Origin: Cycloclasticus sp. symbiont of Poecilosclerida sp. N
GTDB lineage: Bacteria > Pseudomonadota > Gammaproteobacteria > Methylococcales > Cycloclasticaceae
Direction: 5' to 3'
DNA: 44,302 bases
Assembly (NCBI GenBank): GCA_002101205.1
Contig: LWTM01000064.1
Location: forward strand, 1 to 44,302
The notes below the pieces were generated by a model that worked only from the letters and a program-made list of their open reading frames with translations, was not told the DNA's origin and did not search any database. Position 1 is the first letter of the stretch; every line of letters starts with the position of its first letter. Of the stretch, positions 7,700-17,598 are shown in pieces. Both the position numbers and the translations under genes were made by a program.

Positions 7700-9898
7700 T
7701 CACAGAGTTAATATCCACTGTTTAGCAGCCCTAGAATTAAATGCTTTTCGTCCATATCCTTCAGTTAACAAGTCTTCAGGAATATACTCATCATACTTTT
7801 CATTAATTTTTTGCTTGATAAAAAGTATTCCAGCTAGTTCGGTTTCACTTGGTAGCCCATCTTTTGCTATATCTATTAAACAATTTTTTATGCTATCAGC
7901 ATTCGCATTCTGTACCTCAATAACCCCAGCAAAATTACTGCATACAAACCCACTTCTAATGAGCAAAACTGTAAGTGTGTTAACTACTTTATCACCCATC
8001 CATGAGAAAACATAACAGTTATTCCCGCTTTGATAGACGGGTTGCTCTTCAATACAGGCTTCTTTAAAAAGATACACTCCTTCTTGAAATAGCTGTCTTC
8101 CAGTATTGTCCACAAAATCTGTTTTCTGATTGCCGACCTCAATGCGGTAGTCACCAGCCCGATAGATACTTAACATCTCTTGTCGAACCCTGTCATGAAT
8201 CGACATGCCACCACCGTTAAAATTCGGAGGTTTACCACCCTTTGCAGAAATCACGTGGATAACTTTCTTTTCATCATCAATATTCACGACCTTCCATCTG
8301 CGCCCGCCAAATATAATGTGCTGATCTTTAAGGATCAGTGAGTCAACTGGTAGTGTGCCAAGCGTTTTACTTCCAGCGACAATGCGGAATTCTTCTGGTG
8401 TTTTAAAGACTGCATAAAATGTATAGAAATTGGTAAGACGCTCGCCTTCAATCCCCAAAACCAACTCACCGCTATTTAGTTGCTGTATCAGTTGGACTTT
8501 TCCCATGTGGGACAACAGTTGCTTAAAGCGCTCAATAGTTATTTCTTTGAAAGGTCCTTGCTCACACAATAAAAAATAAAGCTGGTCTGTTCTGGCACTT
8601 CCCCATTGTGCAATTACAGCAAGAATCTGGTGCACAAATGTAGAGAGGTGCATTTTCTCTGTATCTGCTGGTTCAAACCAACTCTTTATAATGAGCAACC
8701 GTATCATTGCTAATGACTGAACTAGCCCTAATCTAAGGCCATTCATGATATTGGATTTACTGGTCAGTTCGTTTTCAGCGATGAGCATTCGTAAAATAGA
8801 AGGAGAATTTCTTCGGCCGGATCGACCTAACCGTTGCCGTAAACTTGATACCGAGTGTGGTGGCGTAACCTGAATGACTGACCTCACTTTCCCGATGTCG
8901 ATACCTAACTCTAATGTCATGGTACAAATGGCCGTAGTAGGTAGGGTTTCTTTCTGTAATCTAGCTTCTAAATCTTCTCTGAGTTCTTTAGATAAAGAAC
9001 CATGATGAGGGAAAAACTCATTCGGCATAACTTGTTGGTCGCATAAATCACTTAACCGTGCAGCAATACTCTCAGTTCTGCTACGGCTATTTGCAAATAC
9101 AAGATGCGAGTCGCCTCTACAGAGTCTATAAATTTCCTGACAAATCTGCTCTTCGGCAGATGTCCTTGTATCACTTGGCTTGATGTTTGCCGGTTCTAAA
9201 TATCCCTTAACATTAACCTTAATAGTACTTTGGTGCTGACTGTTGGTAATGGTTTCACAAGGCAGACTCTTATTCGGTCTGAGAGAAAGTGGTACTTTTT
9301 CAAGTTCTCCGAGAGTCGCACTTAGTGCCACCCGTGGAATGGGGTTTGAAATACGACCGGTGAGATGTTCAAGACGAATGAGCAGAGAAAGTAGTTGTTG
9401 ACCTCGTTCCGTTCCGATAAACGCATGAAACTCATCAATGACGATATATTTGAGTGAGGTGAAAGATTGTTTTACCCATCCCGGCTCTCTGACTAAGAGC
9501 GACTCCAAGGACTCAGGGGTAATAAGAATGATACCTGAAGGATTATTTCTGGCTTTCTTTTTTTTGGATTGAAGGCTATCACCATGCCACGGCGTAACCT
9601 GCATATCCAACATTTCACTTAAAGTTTCGAGCCTGCGGTGCTGATCGTTAATCAGTGCTTTTAAAGGACTAATATACAGGATACCAAAGCCACTTCTCTC
9701 TTCGGCAATTGCACTACACGCAGGTAGAAAAAAAGCTTCTGTTTTACCTGCCGCCGTTGATGCGCTAATCAGCACATCTGTATCACCTGCCAGAATCGGT
9801 GCAATTGCCCGCTTTTGTATCTCTCTTAAATCAGGCCATCCCTGATTAAATAACCATTTTTGTACACGCTTATCAAGCCGCTGATATTCCTCTATCAT
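7700..9898 (-). CDS. sngC: Lhr-like DEAD/DEAH helicase, Shango SngC-like
   Basis: Superfamily 2 helicase of the Lhr type, probably acting on DNA during anti-phage defence. Motif I is SASTAAGKT (45-53), motif II is DEFH (155-158), motif III is SAT (193-195) and motif VI is QRLGRSGRR (355-363), so both RecA lobes are complete. The remaining C-terminal half (to 732) is the accessory part usual in this group. The ATG overlaps the stop of the ATPase gene (ATGA). It is the third gene in the TerB-ATPase-helicase order described for Shango, and related BrxHI helicases occur in some BREX types. Function here is inferred from gene content and order. Confidence 0.85.
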   Translation of the reverse strand: MIEEYQRLDKRVQKWLFNQGWPDLREIQKRAIAPILAGDTDVLISASTAAGKTEAFFLPACSAIAEERSGFGILYISPLKALINDQHRRLETLSEMLDMQVTPWHGDSLQSKKKKARNNPSGIILITPESLESLLVREPGWVKQSFTSLKYIVIDEFHAFIGTERGQQLLSLLIRLEHLTGRISNPIPRVALSATLGELEKVPLSLRPNKSLPCETITNSQHQSTIKVNVKGYLEPANIKPSDTRTSAEEQICQEIYRLCRGDSHLVFANSRSRTESIAARLSDLCDQQVMPNEFFPHHGSLSKELREDLEARLQKETLPTTAICTMTLELGIDIGKVRSVIQVTPPHSVSSLRQRLGRSGRRNSPSILRMLIAENELTSKSNIMNGLRLGLVQSLAMIRLLIIKSWFEPADTEKMHLSTFVHQILAVIAQWGSARTDQLYFLLCEQGPFKEITIERFKQLLSHMGKVQLIQQLNSGELVLGIEGERLTNFYTFYAVFKTPEEFRIVAGSKTLGTLPVDSLILKDQHIIFGGRRWKVVNIDDEKKVIHVISAKGGKPPNFNGGGMSIHDRVRQEMLSIYRAGDYRIEVGNQKTDFVDNTGRQLFQEGVYLFKEACIEEQPVYQSGNNCYVFSWMGDKVVNTLTVLLIRSGFVCSNFAGVIEVQNANADSIKNCLIDIAKDGLPSETELAGILFIKQKINEKYDEYIPEDLLTEGYGRKAFNSRAAKQWILTL

Positions 9899-11220
9899 AA
9901 TTTGAAATCAGCTAGCCCATCAGAATCCAGATCTTCACCTGTCTCTTCGCCCACAATAATTTCATCTATATCACTTGGGCGATCCTTCTCAATCGCAACT
10001 GATTGAACTAACTGCGACCATTGGATAGAAGGATTTTGTTCCAAAACTGCCAGCATATCTAAAAATGCTTTGATGGTATTTCTTGGTGTACGGAAATAGG
10101 CATCCCCGATAGTCTTACTACAATGGTGTAGAAAGGACTTGAGAGCATCATCAGGCACTAGATATTTAGAAGTATCACCGCCGGCAAATACATGACGAAG
10201 ATTCTTCAAGAGAATATAAAGTTCTTCCTGTGTTAAGTTCGCTAACAGAAGTGTTGGAGAGGAATAATCAATCACACCTGCTCGCTGCGCAAAGCTATTT
10301 TCAGCTAAACGCGATTGCAGTGCCTCATAGCTATATAATCCTCTGCGTGGATCTAGTAAAAACTCAGGTGTCCCACCTAGTAAAAACCCTATATGTTCAG
10401 CGGAACCCTGGAGGCAATCATTTAGTATTCGTAAAATCTGCTCATAGTTCGACGTACGTGCTTGTGTGTTACTTAATTTATAAAGATTGACCATCTCGTC
10501 TAGATTAACGAGTAAGCCCCCATAACCCGCTTGACGTACAAATAGACTCATAAGTTTTAACGCGTCATAAAACGAGTTATCCGAAATAATCGTTCTGACA
10601 TCAAGATCCTTTCGGGCCTCTGTCTTAGTCATGTATTCAGCACGTAACCAACGAATAGCATTTGATTTTAACTGTTCGTCATCGCGCTCATGACCGGTCC
10701 AGTAAGCATCAATGACTTTTGCAAAATCGTATCCACCCACCAGTTCTGATAAGGATGCTAATCTTTGATGTATTACAGTCGAAACATCGCTGTTTTTTTC
10801 ATCTGCTTCTTTACAAGCCTGAGTTACAAACCGTTCTACAACACTAGCTAAGGCATTTCCATCCGGTTTATTACGGGTTGCCAGATTCCTCATAAGCTCA
10901 GAATAAAGATTCTGTGCCTGTCCTCCCGAGGCGTGTATACGTCGACCCGGTGAGAGATCCGCATTGACCGTAACCAGTTTCTTTTCAAGAGCAATGGAAC
11001 GGACCACGCTCAGAAAAAATGTTTTCCCTGAGCCATAATCACCAATGATAAGCCTGAATGCTGCGCCACCTTGTGAGATCCTTTCAATGTCCTTATACAC
11101 GGCTTTGACTTCATTGCTTCGCCCTACCTGAATGTGCTGAATCCCTATTTTGGGAGTCACGCCAGATTTCAGTGATTGAATGATTGCATCACGTTCTTTT
11201 AACCGGATACGTTTTTCCAT
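9895..11220 (-). CDS. sngB: BrxD-like P-loop ATPase, Shango SngB-like
   Basis: P-loop ATPase of the family named BREX system ATP-binding domain (DUF2791). Walker A is GDYGSGKT (60-67) and a Walker B-like LLVNLDE lies at 236-242. The 441-residue length fits. It starts four bases after the TerB gene stop, with a GAGGG ribosome site lying over that stop, and overlaps the helicase gene by four bases. The three products are therefore probably made together. Such ATPases may load or regulate the helicase; that is inference. Other BREX genes (pglX, pglZ, brxC) are absent, which favours a Shango-type unit over BREX. Confidence 0.85.
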   Translation of the reverse strand: MEKRIRLKERDAIIQSLKSGVTPKIGIQHIQVGRSNEVKAVYKDIERISQGGAAFRLIIGDYGSGKTFFLSVVRSIALEKKLVTVNADLSPGRRIHASGGQAQNLYSELMRNLATRNKPDGNALASVVERFVTQACKEADEKNSDVSTVIHQRLASLSELVGGYDFAKVIDAYWTGHERDDEQLKSNAIRWLRAEYMTKTEARKDLDVRTIISDNSFYDALKLMSLFVRQAGYGGLLVNLDEMVNLYKLSNTQARTSNYEQILRILNDCLQGSAEHIGFLLGGTPEFLLDPRRGLYSYEALQSRLAENSFAQRAGVIDYSSPTLLLANLTQEELYILLKNLRHVFAGGDTSKYLVPDDALKSFLHHCSKTIGDAYFRTPRNTIKAFLDMLAVLEQNPSIQWSQLVQSVAIEKDRPSDIDEIIVGEETGEDLDSDGLADFKL

Positions 11221-11224
11221 AAGT

Positions 11225-13489
11225 TTAACCCTCTATCTCTTCTACGGTTTCCTGATCGACATAAATAACGTCGCCCTTCTCCTCAAACACAGCCGCGTCT
11301 ACCTTGTCAAACGACCAGTCATTAATAATTTCCAACGCTCCGCTGACCATCAGTCCTAAATCACGGCACAGTGCCTCCACTTCTTCGCGAGTCCATTTGT
11401 CTTTTCGTATCAGGCTTTCAAATAAAGCATAGTGCTGTTTATCAATTCCTGGCCCTTCTTCTACGACGCTATCCGTAATCGTTTCATAGGGTTCGTCAGT
11501 AGGTTCATTTTCCATGAATATTTTACCTAACATGCTTTGTACATCTTTGGTTTCCCCCTCGTGTATTGCTAGAGTCCTTTCATTGAGCTGGAATGCAGTG
11601 GAAGCGGGCAAAATACCTTCTGATTGAGCGCTGACAGGCCGCAAGCCCGCTTTACTTGATGACATCCCGTGAATGTCTCCTGTAACTAGTGCTTTATCAA
11701 GACCTAGTAAGGTATAGAGTTTTTCTAACTGCTTTATTTCATCTGGATCTATTTTCCCATCAGCCATCGCAACTCCTACGAGTATACGACTAACGGCTAA
11801 TTTTTCAGTTTTACCAAGTGTTCCCACTCTTGCTTTTAAGCCCGTGACATTTGAAGGCGTATTCAGCCTCCAAAGTAAATAGGCGTGTAGTGACCGTTTC
11901 TCGGTGGGTGATAAATTAGTATCGTGATCAATAAGCTGCATTAATTCGTTTTTTTCTCTTTGATCAACGCGTGAATCAATCGTAGCAACCATAGCCCCTA
12001 GTCGTAAGGTCATCCCGATTGCATTAAACTCTTTAGATGGTTCGAAATATTTCCCGTGTCCTTCAGGAAACAGAACCAGCTTTCCATCTACGCTCGTCTT
12101 CGCATGATGATAACGTGTGTCAGGTGCTATGCCATAATCGGCTTTTTGAGCAAGATTTTGAATTAATTCAGCTTCTTTTTTATTGATCTTGGCAGGTAAA
12201 GGCGATTTGGTATATGTCCAGAATTCTTCGACATTAACCAGACCATTTTTTGTTGAAATGGCATCATCTACCCATTTCTTAAACTCTCCTAGCCCTAACG
12301 TAGATCCTAAACCATCGAGTTCATCCGGCAATAATAATATAGCTTCAATATCCGTGCGGGACGTATCTGGTTTAGCAAGATACCGACTATAAGCATCTAA
12401 TTTAGCCGTACTGTCATTTGCGATGACGATCAATTTATTTATAGGGCCTTTCAAATTACTAGGGTCGGGTATATCTTTTTGAGGAAAAGATATACCGCGC
12501 AAAGAAGAACTCGCGGGATGATACTCTATACTTAATCGTGTTTTATTGGGTTTGACGACAAGTCCTTCCCCATATTTTTTGCTATAGAGGTGTGCAAACA
12601 TCTGGCTAAATTCATCGCTACAAAGCCGCGCAGGTTTCTTCAGATTATAATCTGGATAAAACCGAATCCATGCCAATGCTAGTTCAGCAGGAACTGGTTT
12701 TTTTTCGCTGACCGTAGTGGCCAGTCGATGTTTAAATAAAAGAGAGTCCCTTTGAGGAGATTTTTCTAGGTCCGGATCTGATACTACATGAGGACGTAGT
12801 AGGCACATGACTTCCAGTAGTCGTATGGAATAATTGGAAAAGGAACGGCTGCTGCCGTAAATGCCTTTTAATCGTAGTATTTCGTCAAACAAAGATTTGA
12901 ATTCCGCGTCATCTACTGCCTGATGTATTGAATCAACGACAATACGTCTTTCGAGGCCATAGAAAAAAATAAACACATAACCCAAAGGTGTTTCTGGGTC
13001 GCTTCTGTTGCTAGATAGCCAGCTAAGGAAAGCACCACGTCCTTTAGGTGTGAGTGTGATAAATTTAGGCCAATAGCCTAAACTTTCATCTTCAAAACTA
13101 GACGACTTATTCTCAACCTTTAGCGAATCGTCAACCAGTGATGCTTCAGCTCCAGATCCGTCTAATGAACTGAGCTGTCCACCCAAATAAAAGTTACCGC
13201 TAGAAAATGTTTGTCCCTTTATGGTGATAGACTCACCGGACTTTATCCATTTACCCGGTGCTTTGTTTTTGCTTTTTTCCTCATCATAACCGCCTGCAAT
13301 ACGGAAGATAGCTAAATCGTCATCATTGCTGTTCGTTGTAGCCCAATTGTTAGGAGTCCAAGTTGCACAAATCTCATTTTCGGAACTTTGCTTATCATTT
13401 TTATGAGCTTGCCGATTCGAGGATTTTGCCATTACTTTGATGGCGTAGCACAAAATTATTACAACTCCTGTTAATAGCCAGAATCCCAT
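11225..13489 (-). CDS. sngA: TerB-domain protein, Shango SngA-like
   Basis: First gene of the three-gene defence operon. The 754-residue product begins with a transmembrane segment (MGFWLLTGVVIILCYAIKVMA). A TerB-N-like region follows (about 65-290, with RIAGGYDEE, GNFYLGGQL and YVFIFFYGLERR), then a duplicated acidic TerB-like core near 500-530 (ATIDSRVDQREKNEL) and 575-600 (AMADGKIDPDEIKQLEKLY), and a TerB-C-like end (RKDKWTREEVEALCRDLGL). The DG..D..E motifs are those thought to bind metal in TerB. It may anchor or sense at the membrane. The ATG at 13489 has a GAGGA site. Domain borders are estimated by eye. Confidence 0.82.
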   Translation of the reverse strand: MGFWLLTGVVIILCYAIKVMAKSSNRQAHKNDKQSSENEICATWTPNNWATTNSNDDDLAIFRIAGGYDEEKSKNKAPGKWIKSGESITIKGQTFSSGNFYLGGQLSSLDGSGAEASLVDDSLKVENKSSSFEDESLGYWPKFITLTPKGRGAFLSWLSSNRSDPETPLGYVFIFFYGLERRIVVDSIHQAVDDAEFKSLFDEILRLKGIYGSSRSFSNYSIRLLEVMCLLRPHVVSDPDLEKSPQRDSLLFKHRLATTVSEKKPVPAELALAWIRFYPDYNLKKPARLCSDEFSQMFAHLYSKKYGEGLVVKPNKTRLSIEYHPASSSLRGISFPQKDIPDPSNLKGPINKLIVIANDSTAKLDAYSRYLAKPDTSRTDIEAILLLPDELDGLGSTLGLGEFKKWVDDAISTKNGLVNVEEFWTYTKSPLPAKINKKEAELIQNLAQKADYGIAPDTRYHHAKTSVDGKLVLFPEGHGKYFEPSKEFNAIGMTLRLGAMVATIDSRVDQREKNELMQLIDHDTNLSPTEKRSLHAYLLWRLNTPSNVTGLKARVGTLGKTEKLAVSRILVGVAMADGKIDPDEIKQLEKLYTLLGLDKALVTGDIHGMSSSKAGLRPVSAQSEGILPASTAFQLNERTLAIHEGETKDVQSMLGKIFMENEPTDEPYETITDSVVEEGPGIDKQHYALFESLIRKDKWTREEVEALCRDLGLMVSGALEIINDWSFDKVDAAVFEEKGDVIYVDQETVEEIEG

Positions 13490-13814
13490 ATTTTCCTCAA
13501 TCGTTATTTTTCACGTTAAGTTAACTGCCACGTTGCTACCGCAACTAGAACCTCTGCGTTCTTCAGGATAGTTAGTGCCTTTTCTTGTATTATTCGATCC
13601 ATTGCTCAATATTTTCTTTCTTAACCGCAGCTTCCACCGATTACTGTATGTCCGTTTTTAAGTCAAATGAAAATGTTTTGTACTGTGGTGCTGTATAACG
13701 AGGCTGTAGAAAAACTCAAAAACACTCCCTGTTTTTGCTTCCACCCTTTAATTTTTGAATTTTTGTTTAGTCACGCAAATTTCATGCATTGCCTTCGGCA
13801 CAATTCTATAAAAA
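13490..13814. other. Spacer between sngA and leuA
   Basis: 325 bases without a convincing gene. A 28-codon frame at 13516-13602 (minus) has no recognisable product. GAGGCTGTAGAAAAACTC (13699-13716) resembles the terminal repeat of an insertion sequence end. CAAAAAC/GTTTTTG around 13719-13739 can form a weak hairpin that may end the leuCDA transcript. The region probably carries the promoter of the defence operon, but I could not place it. Confidence 0.4.
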
Positions 13815-15341
13815 TCATTGTTTTTCATGTAATTGAATGTTTATCATCCGTAGTGCCGCCAAAATAGAGGCAAACACTTGGTTAGAGTGAACACCCCGTG
13901 TTTTGCGTTTCTTGAATTCGTTTTCCCAAGTAATAACACACTCTGTTAACGCGTTGGTGTGACCACCTTTTGGAATGCGCACTTCATAATCTGCTAATTC
14001 TGGCAATACCGTGTCGTATTCATCAAGCACTTTATTAACGGCACCGATAAACGCATCAAAGCCCCCGTTCCCAATGCCTTCAGACGTGTGCTCTTTGCCT
14101 TTTATATCCACCTTAATAATGGCAACAGATGACTCGTCCAGGCGGCTGGTAATAGAGCAATCAAGTAATTTAATGTGCTTATAGCTTTCGTTTTCTAATA
14201 CGTCGGCGATAATAAAGGGCAAATCTTCCGTGGTGATGGTTTGCTTCGAATCACCTAAACGTACAATACGCTCCAGCACCTTTCCCTGATTCTCTTCAGA
14301 CAAATCGATACCCAAGAGTTCTAAGTTTTTGCTCAGTGATGCTTTGCCGCTCATTTTACCCAGCGCATAACTGCGTGTTCTAGCGAAACGCTCTGGGCTG
14401 AGTTTGCTTTCATACAAACCGCCTTTTTTATCTCCGTCTGCATGAATACCCGCTGTTTGAGTAAACACATCATCACCAATAATAGGTGCGTTGGCCGCGA
14501 CCCACTTACCAGAAAAGTTTTCTACCATATTGCTCAAACGGACGATATTGCTCTCATCAATCGACAATTTCATGCCCATTTTATCGCGCAATACGACCGT
14601 TACTTCTGACACAGATGCGTTACCTGCGCGCTCGCCTAAACAATTAACGGTGCAGTGGATAGCGCTAATGCCCGCGCGTACAGCCGCCATGATATTCGCC
14701 GTGCCTAAGCCATAGTCATTATGCGGATGAAAATCAAATTGCACATCAGGATAACGCGCGCACATATCACTTAACGCATCAAATACTTCTTCTGGTGACA
14801 TAACGCCCAATGTATCTGGCAGCATAAAGTGCTCTATACCTGAATCCTTAATAGCATCCATAAACGCAAAGACGTACTCAGGGTTATCAGCATAACCATT
14901 CGACCAATCCTCAAGGTAAATATTCACCTTTAAACCGCTCTCTAAGGCATAGTTAATGGTATTAAGCACTTGTTGAACATGCCCTTCTAGCGTTTTACCT
15001 AATTGCTCTCGGCAATGCTTTTCGCTGCCTTTTGCCAGCAGATTAATCACCTGACCACTCGTCGCGACGACCCAATCTACGCTGCGTTTGTGATCGACAA
15101 AACCAAGCACTTCAACGGCGCCGCCAAAGCCTTCAATTTGTGCCCACTCGTTGATACTACGAACTGCCTCTTGCTCACCGTCTGACACACAAGCAGACGC
15201 TATTTCTATGCGGTCAACGCGCAGTGATTCAAGCAATGCTTTAGCAATACTGACTTTTTCAGCAGGCGAAAAAGACACGCCCTGCGTTTGCTCACCGTCA
15301 CGCAAGGTGGTATCCATTACTTGAATATATCTGGACTCCAT
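13815..15341 (-). CDS. leuA: 2-isopropylmalate synthase
   Basis: Condenses acetyl-CoA with 2-ketoisovalerate, the first committed step of leucine synthesis. The N-terminal TIM barrel has QVMDTTLRDGEQTQG, FDFHPHNDYGLG (metal-binding His) and NCLGERAGNAS; the C-terminal regulatory domain (about 370-508) is present. Several stretches, such as NIYLEDWSNGYADNPEYVF and FTQTAGIHADGDKKGGLY, resemble the LeuA subtype common in Bacteroidetes more than the E. coli enzyme. That suggests an old transfer or a second LeuA lineage. It lies 37 nt downstream of leuD in the leuC-leuD-leuA operon. Homocitrate or citramalate synthase is possible but less likely given the neighbours. Confidence 0.88.
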   Translation of the reverse strand: MESRYIQVMDTTLRDGEQTQGVSFSPAEKVSIAKALLESLRVDRIEIASACVSDGEQEAVRSINEWAQIEGFGGAVEVLGFVDHKRSVDWVVATSGQVINLLAKGSEKHCREQLGKTLEGHVQQVLNTINYALESGLKVNIYLEDWSNGYADNPEYVFAFMDAIKDSGIEHFMLPDTLGVMSPEEVFDALSDMCARYPDVQFDFHPHNDYGLGTANIMAAVRAGISAIHCTVNCLGERAGNASVSEVTVVLRDKMGMKLSIDESNIVRLSNMVENFSGKWVAANAPIIGDDVFTQTAGIHADGDKKGGLYESKLSPERFARTRSYALGKMSGKASLSKNLELLGIDLSEENQGKVLERIVRLGDSKQTITTEDLPFIIADVLENESYKHIKLLDCSITSRLDESSVAIIKVDIKGKEHTSEGIGNGGFDAFIGAVNKVLDEYDTVLPELADYEVRIPKGGHTNALTECVITWENEFKKRKTRGVHSNQVFASILAALRMINIQLHEKQ

Positions 15342-15378
15342 CGTCTTACTATATTTAATTCATCTGTTTAGATAAGCC

Positions 15379-15993
15379 TTATGCCCAAAGCCAAGGGTAG
15401 CAGCTTTTGTGCTGCTCTTCGTATTCGTCTATTTTATCGACGTGCTTCAAGGTTAAACCAATATCGTCCAACCCTTTCAGCATATTTTCTTTGCGAAACG
15501 GGTCAATCTTGAATGAAAAACCATTACCCGCTGGCGTGGTAACCATTTGATTTTCTAAATCAATCAAAAAGCTAATGCCTTCGCTGGCATTAATTTCTTG
15601 CATCAGCGCGTCTAGTTCGCTCTCATCAGCCACGATAGCCAAAATGCCATTTTTAAAGCAGTTGTTATAAAAGATATCGGCATAACTTGTAGCGATGATG
15701 GTATTAAAACCATAATCCGCAATGGCCCACGGCGCGTGCTCACGAGATGAACCGCAGCCGAAATTATCACCCGCCACAAGGATTTTTGCACCTTTAAAAG
15801 CGGGCTTGTTTAACTCAAAATCCGGGTTATCGGTTACGCCATCATCGTTATAACGCCAATCGTGAAATAAGTGCACACCAAAGCCTGTACGCTCTACTTT
15901 TTTCAAAAACTGTTTAGGAATGATTTGATCGGTATCGACGTTATTTCTATTCATCAACGCCGCTATGCTTTCGTGTGTTTTATATTGTTCCAT
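15379..15993 (-). CDS. leuD: Isopropylmalate isomerase small subunit
   Basis: Swivel-domain subunit that, with LeuC, converts 2- to 3-isopropylmalate. The 204-residue product has NNVDTDQIIPKQFLK near the start and FGCGSSREHAPWAI, the signature substrate-binding loop. It starts four bases after the leuC stop, which indicates coupled translation. Length is typical for the proteobacterial LeuD. Confidence 0.96.
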   Translation of the reverse strand: MEQYKTHESIAALMNRNNVDTDQIIPKQFLKKVERTGFGVHLFHDWRYNDDGVTDNPDFELNKPAFKGAKILVAGDNFGCGSSREHAPWAIADYGFNTIIATSYADIFYNNCFKNGILAIVADESELDALMQEINASEGISFLIDLENQMVTTPAGNGFSFKIDPFRKENMLKGLDDIGLTLKHVDKIDEYEEQHKSCYPWLWA

Positions 15994-15997
15994 AATC

Positions 15998-17398
15998 TTA
16001 ACCTAATTTACTGATATCGACGAAACGGCCTGCCGAAGCGGCCGCGGCCGCCATTGCGGGTGATACTAAATGGGTACGCCCGCCTTTGCCTTGACGCCCT
16101 TCGAAGTTACGGTTCGATGTTGAAGCACAACGCTGACCGTCTTTTAATTCATCGCCATTCATCGCTAAGCACATAGAACAGCCTGGCTCACGCCATTCCC
16201 AGCCCGCGTCTTTAAAGATTTTATCAATGCCTTCTTTTTCCGCCTGAATTTTCACATGAAATGAACCTGGCACAGCAATCGCTGTAACGCCTTCGGCTAC
16301 TTGCGTGCCCTTTGCAAGTTCAGCTGCGTCGCGGAAGTCTTCAATACGGCCATTGGTGCATGAACCGATGAACACATAATCAATCTCGATATCGGTCATT
16401 TTAGTATTGGGCTCAAGGTCCATATATTTCAACGCACCTTCGCAGGCAATACGCTTACCTTTATTATCAAAACTAGCGGGGGCAGGCACCACACCACTAA
16501 CACCGACGACTTGTTCTGGCGACGTTCCCCACGTGACTTGTGGTGAAATTTCTGATGCATTCAACGTTACAACCGTATCAAACTGCGCGCCTTCATCCGT
16601 CACCAATGAGCCCCAATAGGCCAACGCTTGCTCCCATTGCTCGCCTTTTGGCGCAAATTCTTTACCTTCTAAGAAGTCGTATGTCTTTTGATCTGGCGCG
16701 ACCATACCCGCACGTGCGCCCGCTTCAATTGCCATATTGCAGACCGTCATCCGGCCCTCCATTGATAACGCTTCGATGGCTTCGCCTGCATATTCCATTA
16801 CATAACCTGTTCCACCTGCAGTACCGGTTACACCGATAATCGCTAAGGCAATATCTTTAGCCGCACAGTGTTTAGATAAGACGCCATTAACCTGTACCAG
16901 CATGGTTTTTGATTTTTGCTGCGGCAAGGTTTGTGTCGCCATCACGTGTTCAACTTCTGATGTGCCGATACCAAATGCTAATGCACCGAATGCGCCGTGC
17001 GTTGCTGTGTGACTATCGCCACAGACTACAACCATACCTGGGTGCACAAAGCCGTGTTCAGGTACCACCACGTGAATCACACCGTTATCTGGGCTTTCCA
17101 TGTCGTATAAATTCAGTCCGTTCTCATCACAATTAACCGCCATCGTTTCGATTTGCTTCTTAGCGATGGGGTCGGCTATCGGCAAGTCGCGATCTTTCGT
17201 TGGCACACAATGGTCTATCGTTGCCAAAATGCTATGCGGGTTACGAACAGGCCTCTTCGCCATGCGTAATCCTTCAAATGCTTGCGGGCTTGTGACTTCG
17301 TGCATTAAGTGCCTGTCAACATATAGCAAAGGTGCCTGGCCCGGTTCTTGATGAACAAAGTGGCTTGCCCAAATTTTTTCGTACATCGTTTTTTTCAT
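15998..17398 (-). CDS. leuC: Isopropylmalate isomerase large subunit
   Basis: Aconitase-family large subunit carrying a [4Fe-4S] cluster. Cluster ligands are visible in [11 protein letters not shown] and [23 protein letters not shown] is another family signature. I chose the ATG at 17398 ([15 protein letters not shown]) because it matches the family N-terminus and has a GGAAAG ribosome site; the frame to 17425 is a nine-residue extension without support. The 466 residues are normal. It is the first gene of leuC-leuD-leuA. No leucine-rich leader peptide is seen upstream. Confidence 0.96.
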   Translation of the reverse strand: MKKTMYEKIWASHFVHQEPGQAPLLYVDRHLMHEVTSPQAFEGLRMAKRPVRNPHSILATIDHCVPTKDRDLPIADPIAKKQIETMAVNCDENGLNLYDMESPDNGVIHVVVPEHGFVHPGMVVVCGDSHTATHGAFGALAFGIGTSEVEHVMATQTLPQQKSKTMLVQVNGVLSKHCAAKDIALAIIGVTGTAGGTGYVMEYAGEAIEALSMEGRMTVCNMAIEAGARAGMVAPDQKTYDFLEGKEFAPKGEQWEQALAYWGSLVTDEGAQFDTVVTLNASEISPQVTWGTSPEQVVGVSGVVPAPASFDNKGKRIACEGALKYMDLEPNTKMTDIEIDYVFIGSCTNGRIEDFRDAAELAKGTQVAEGVTAIAVPGSFHVKIQAEKEGIDKIFKDAGWEWREPGCSMCLAMNGDELKDGQRCASTSNRNFEGRQGKGGRTHLVSPAMAAAAASAGRFVDISKLG

Positions 17399-17479
17399 AA
17401 TTCTTTCCAAAACTAGCTCTTCCAATTATTTAACAAACAAAGAAGACAGATAATCGGCACTATACCGAATGAACCTTGT

Positions 17480-17508
17480 ATTTTCGCTAAATTGAACGTA
17501 TTTTGCAA
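17480..17508 (-). promoter_or_regulatory. Possible promoter of leuCDA
   Basis: On the minus strand there is TTGCAA (17503-17508), a 17-nt spacer, then GAAAAT (17480-17485), about 80 nt upstream of leuC. Each hexamer matches the sigma-70 consensus at four of six positions, so this is only a candidate. Confidence 0.3.
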
Positions 17509-17557
17509 TCAGTGCAGATTTAAAGCGTTGGAAGTCGGTTATCCTGCCCTATTATAA

Positions 17558-17583
17558 ACGTGGCCTGTCCGGATTTATTCTAT
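17558..17583 (+). repeat. Dispersed direct repeat, copy 2
   Basis: 26-bp core matching 3057-3082 with two differences, in the same orientation. With copy 1 it encloses leuB, the defence island and leuADC. Confidence 0.75.
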
Positions 17584-17598
17584 AAAGACAGCCAATGA

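Noticed and set aside
7700..13489. BREX system (because of the BrxD-like ATPase and BrxHI-like helicase)
   Set aside because: No brxA, brxB, brxC, pglX, pglZ or pglW gene is present, and the TerB gene in this order fits Shango better.
13516..13602. 28-codon frame upstream of sngA (MDRIIQEKALTILKNAEVLV...)
   Set aside because: Weak ribosome site, no recognised relative, and a length expected by chance in AT-rich spacer DNA.
17399..17560. Leucine attenuator or leader peptide upstream of leuC
   Set aside because: I found no short frame with a run of Leu codons and no terminator/antiterminator pair.
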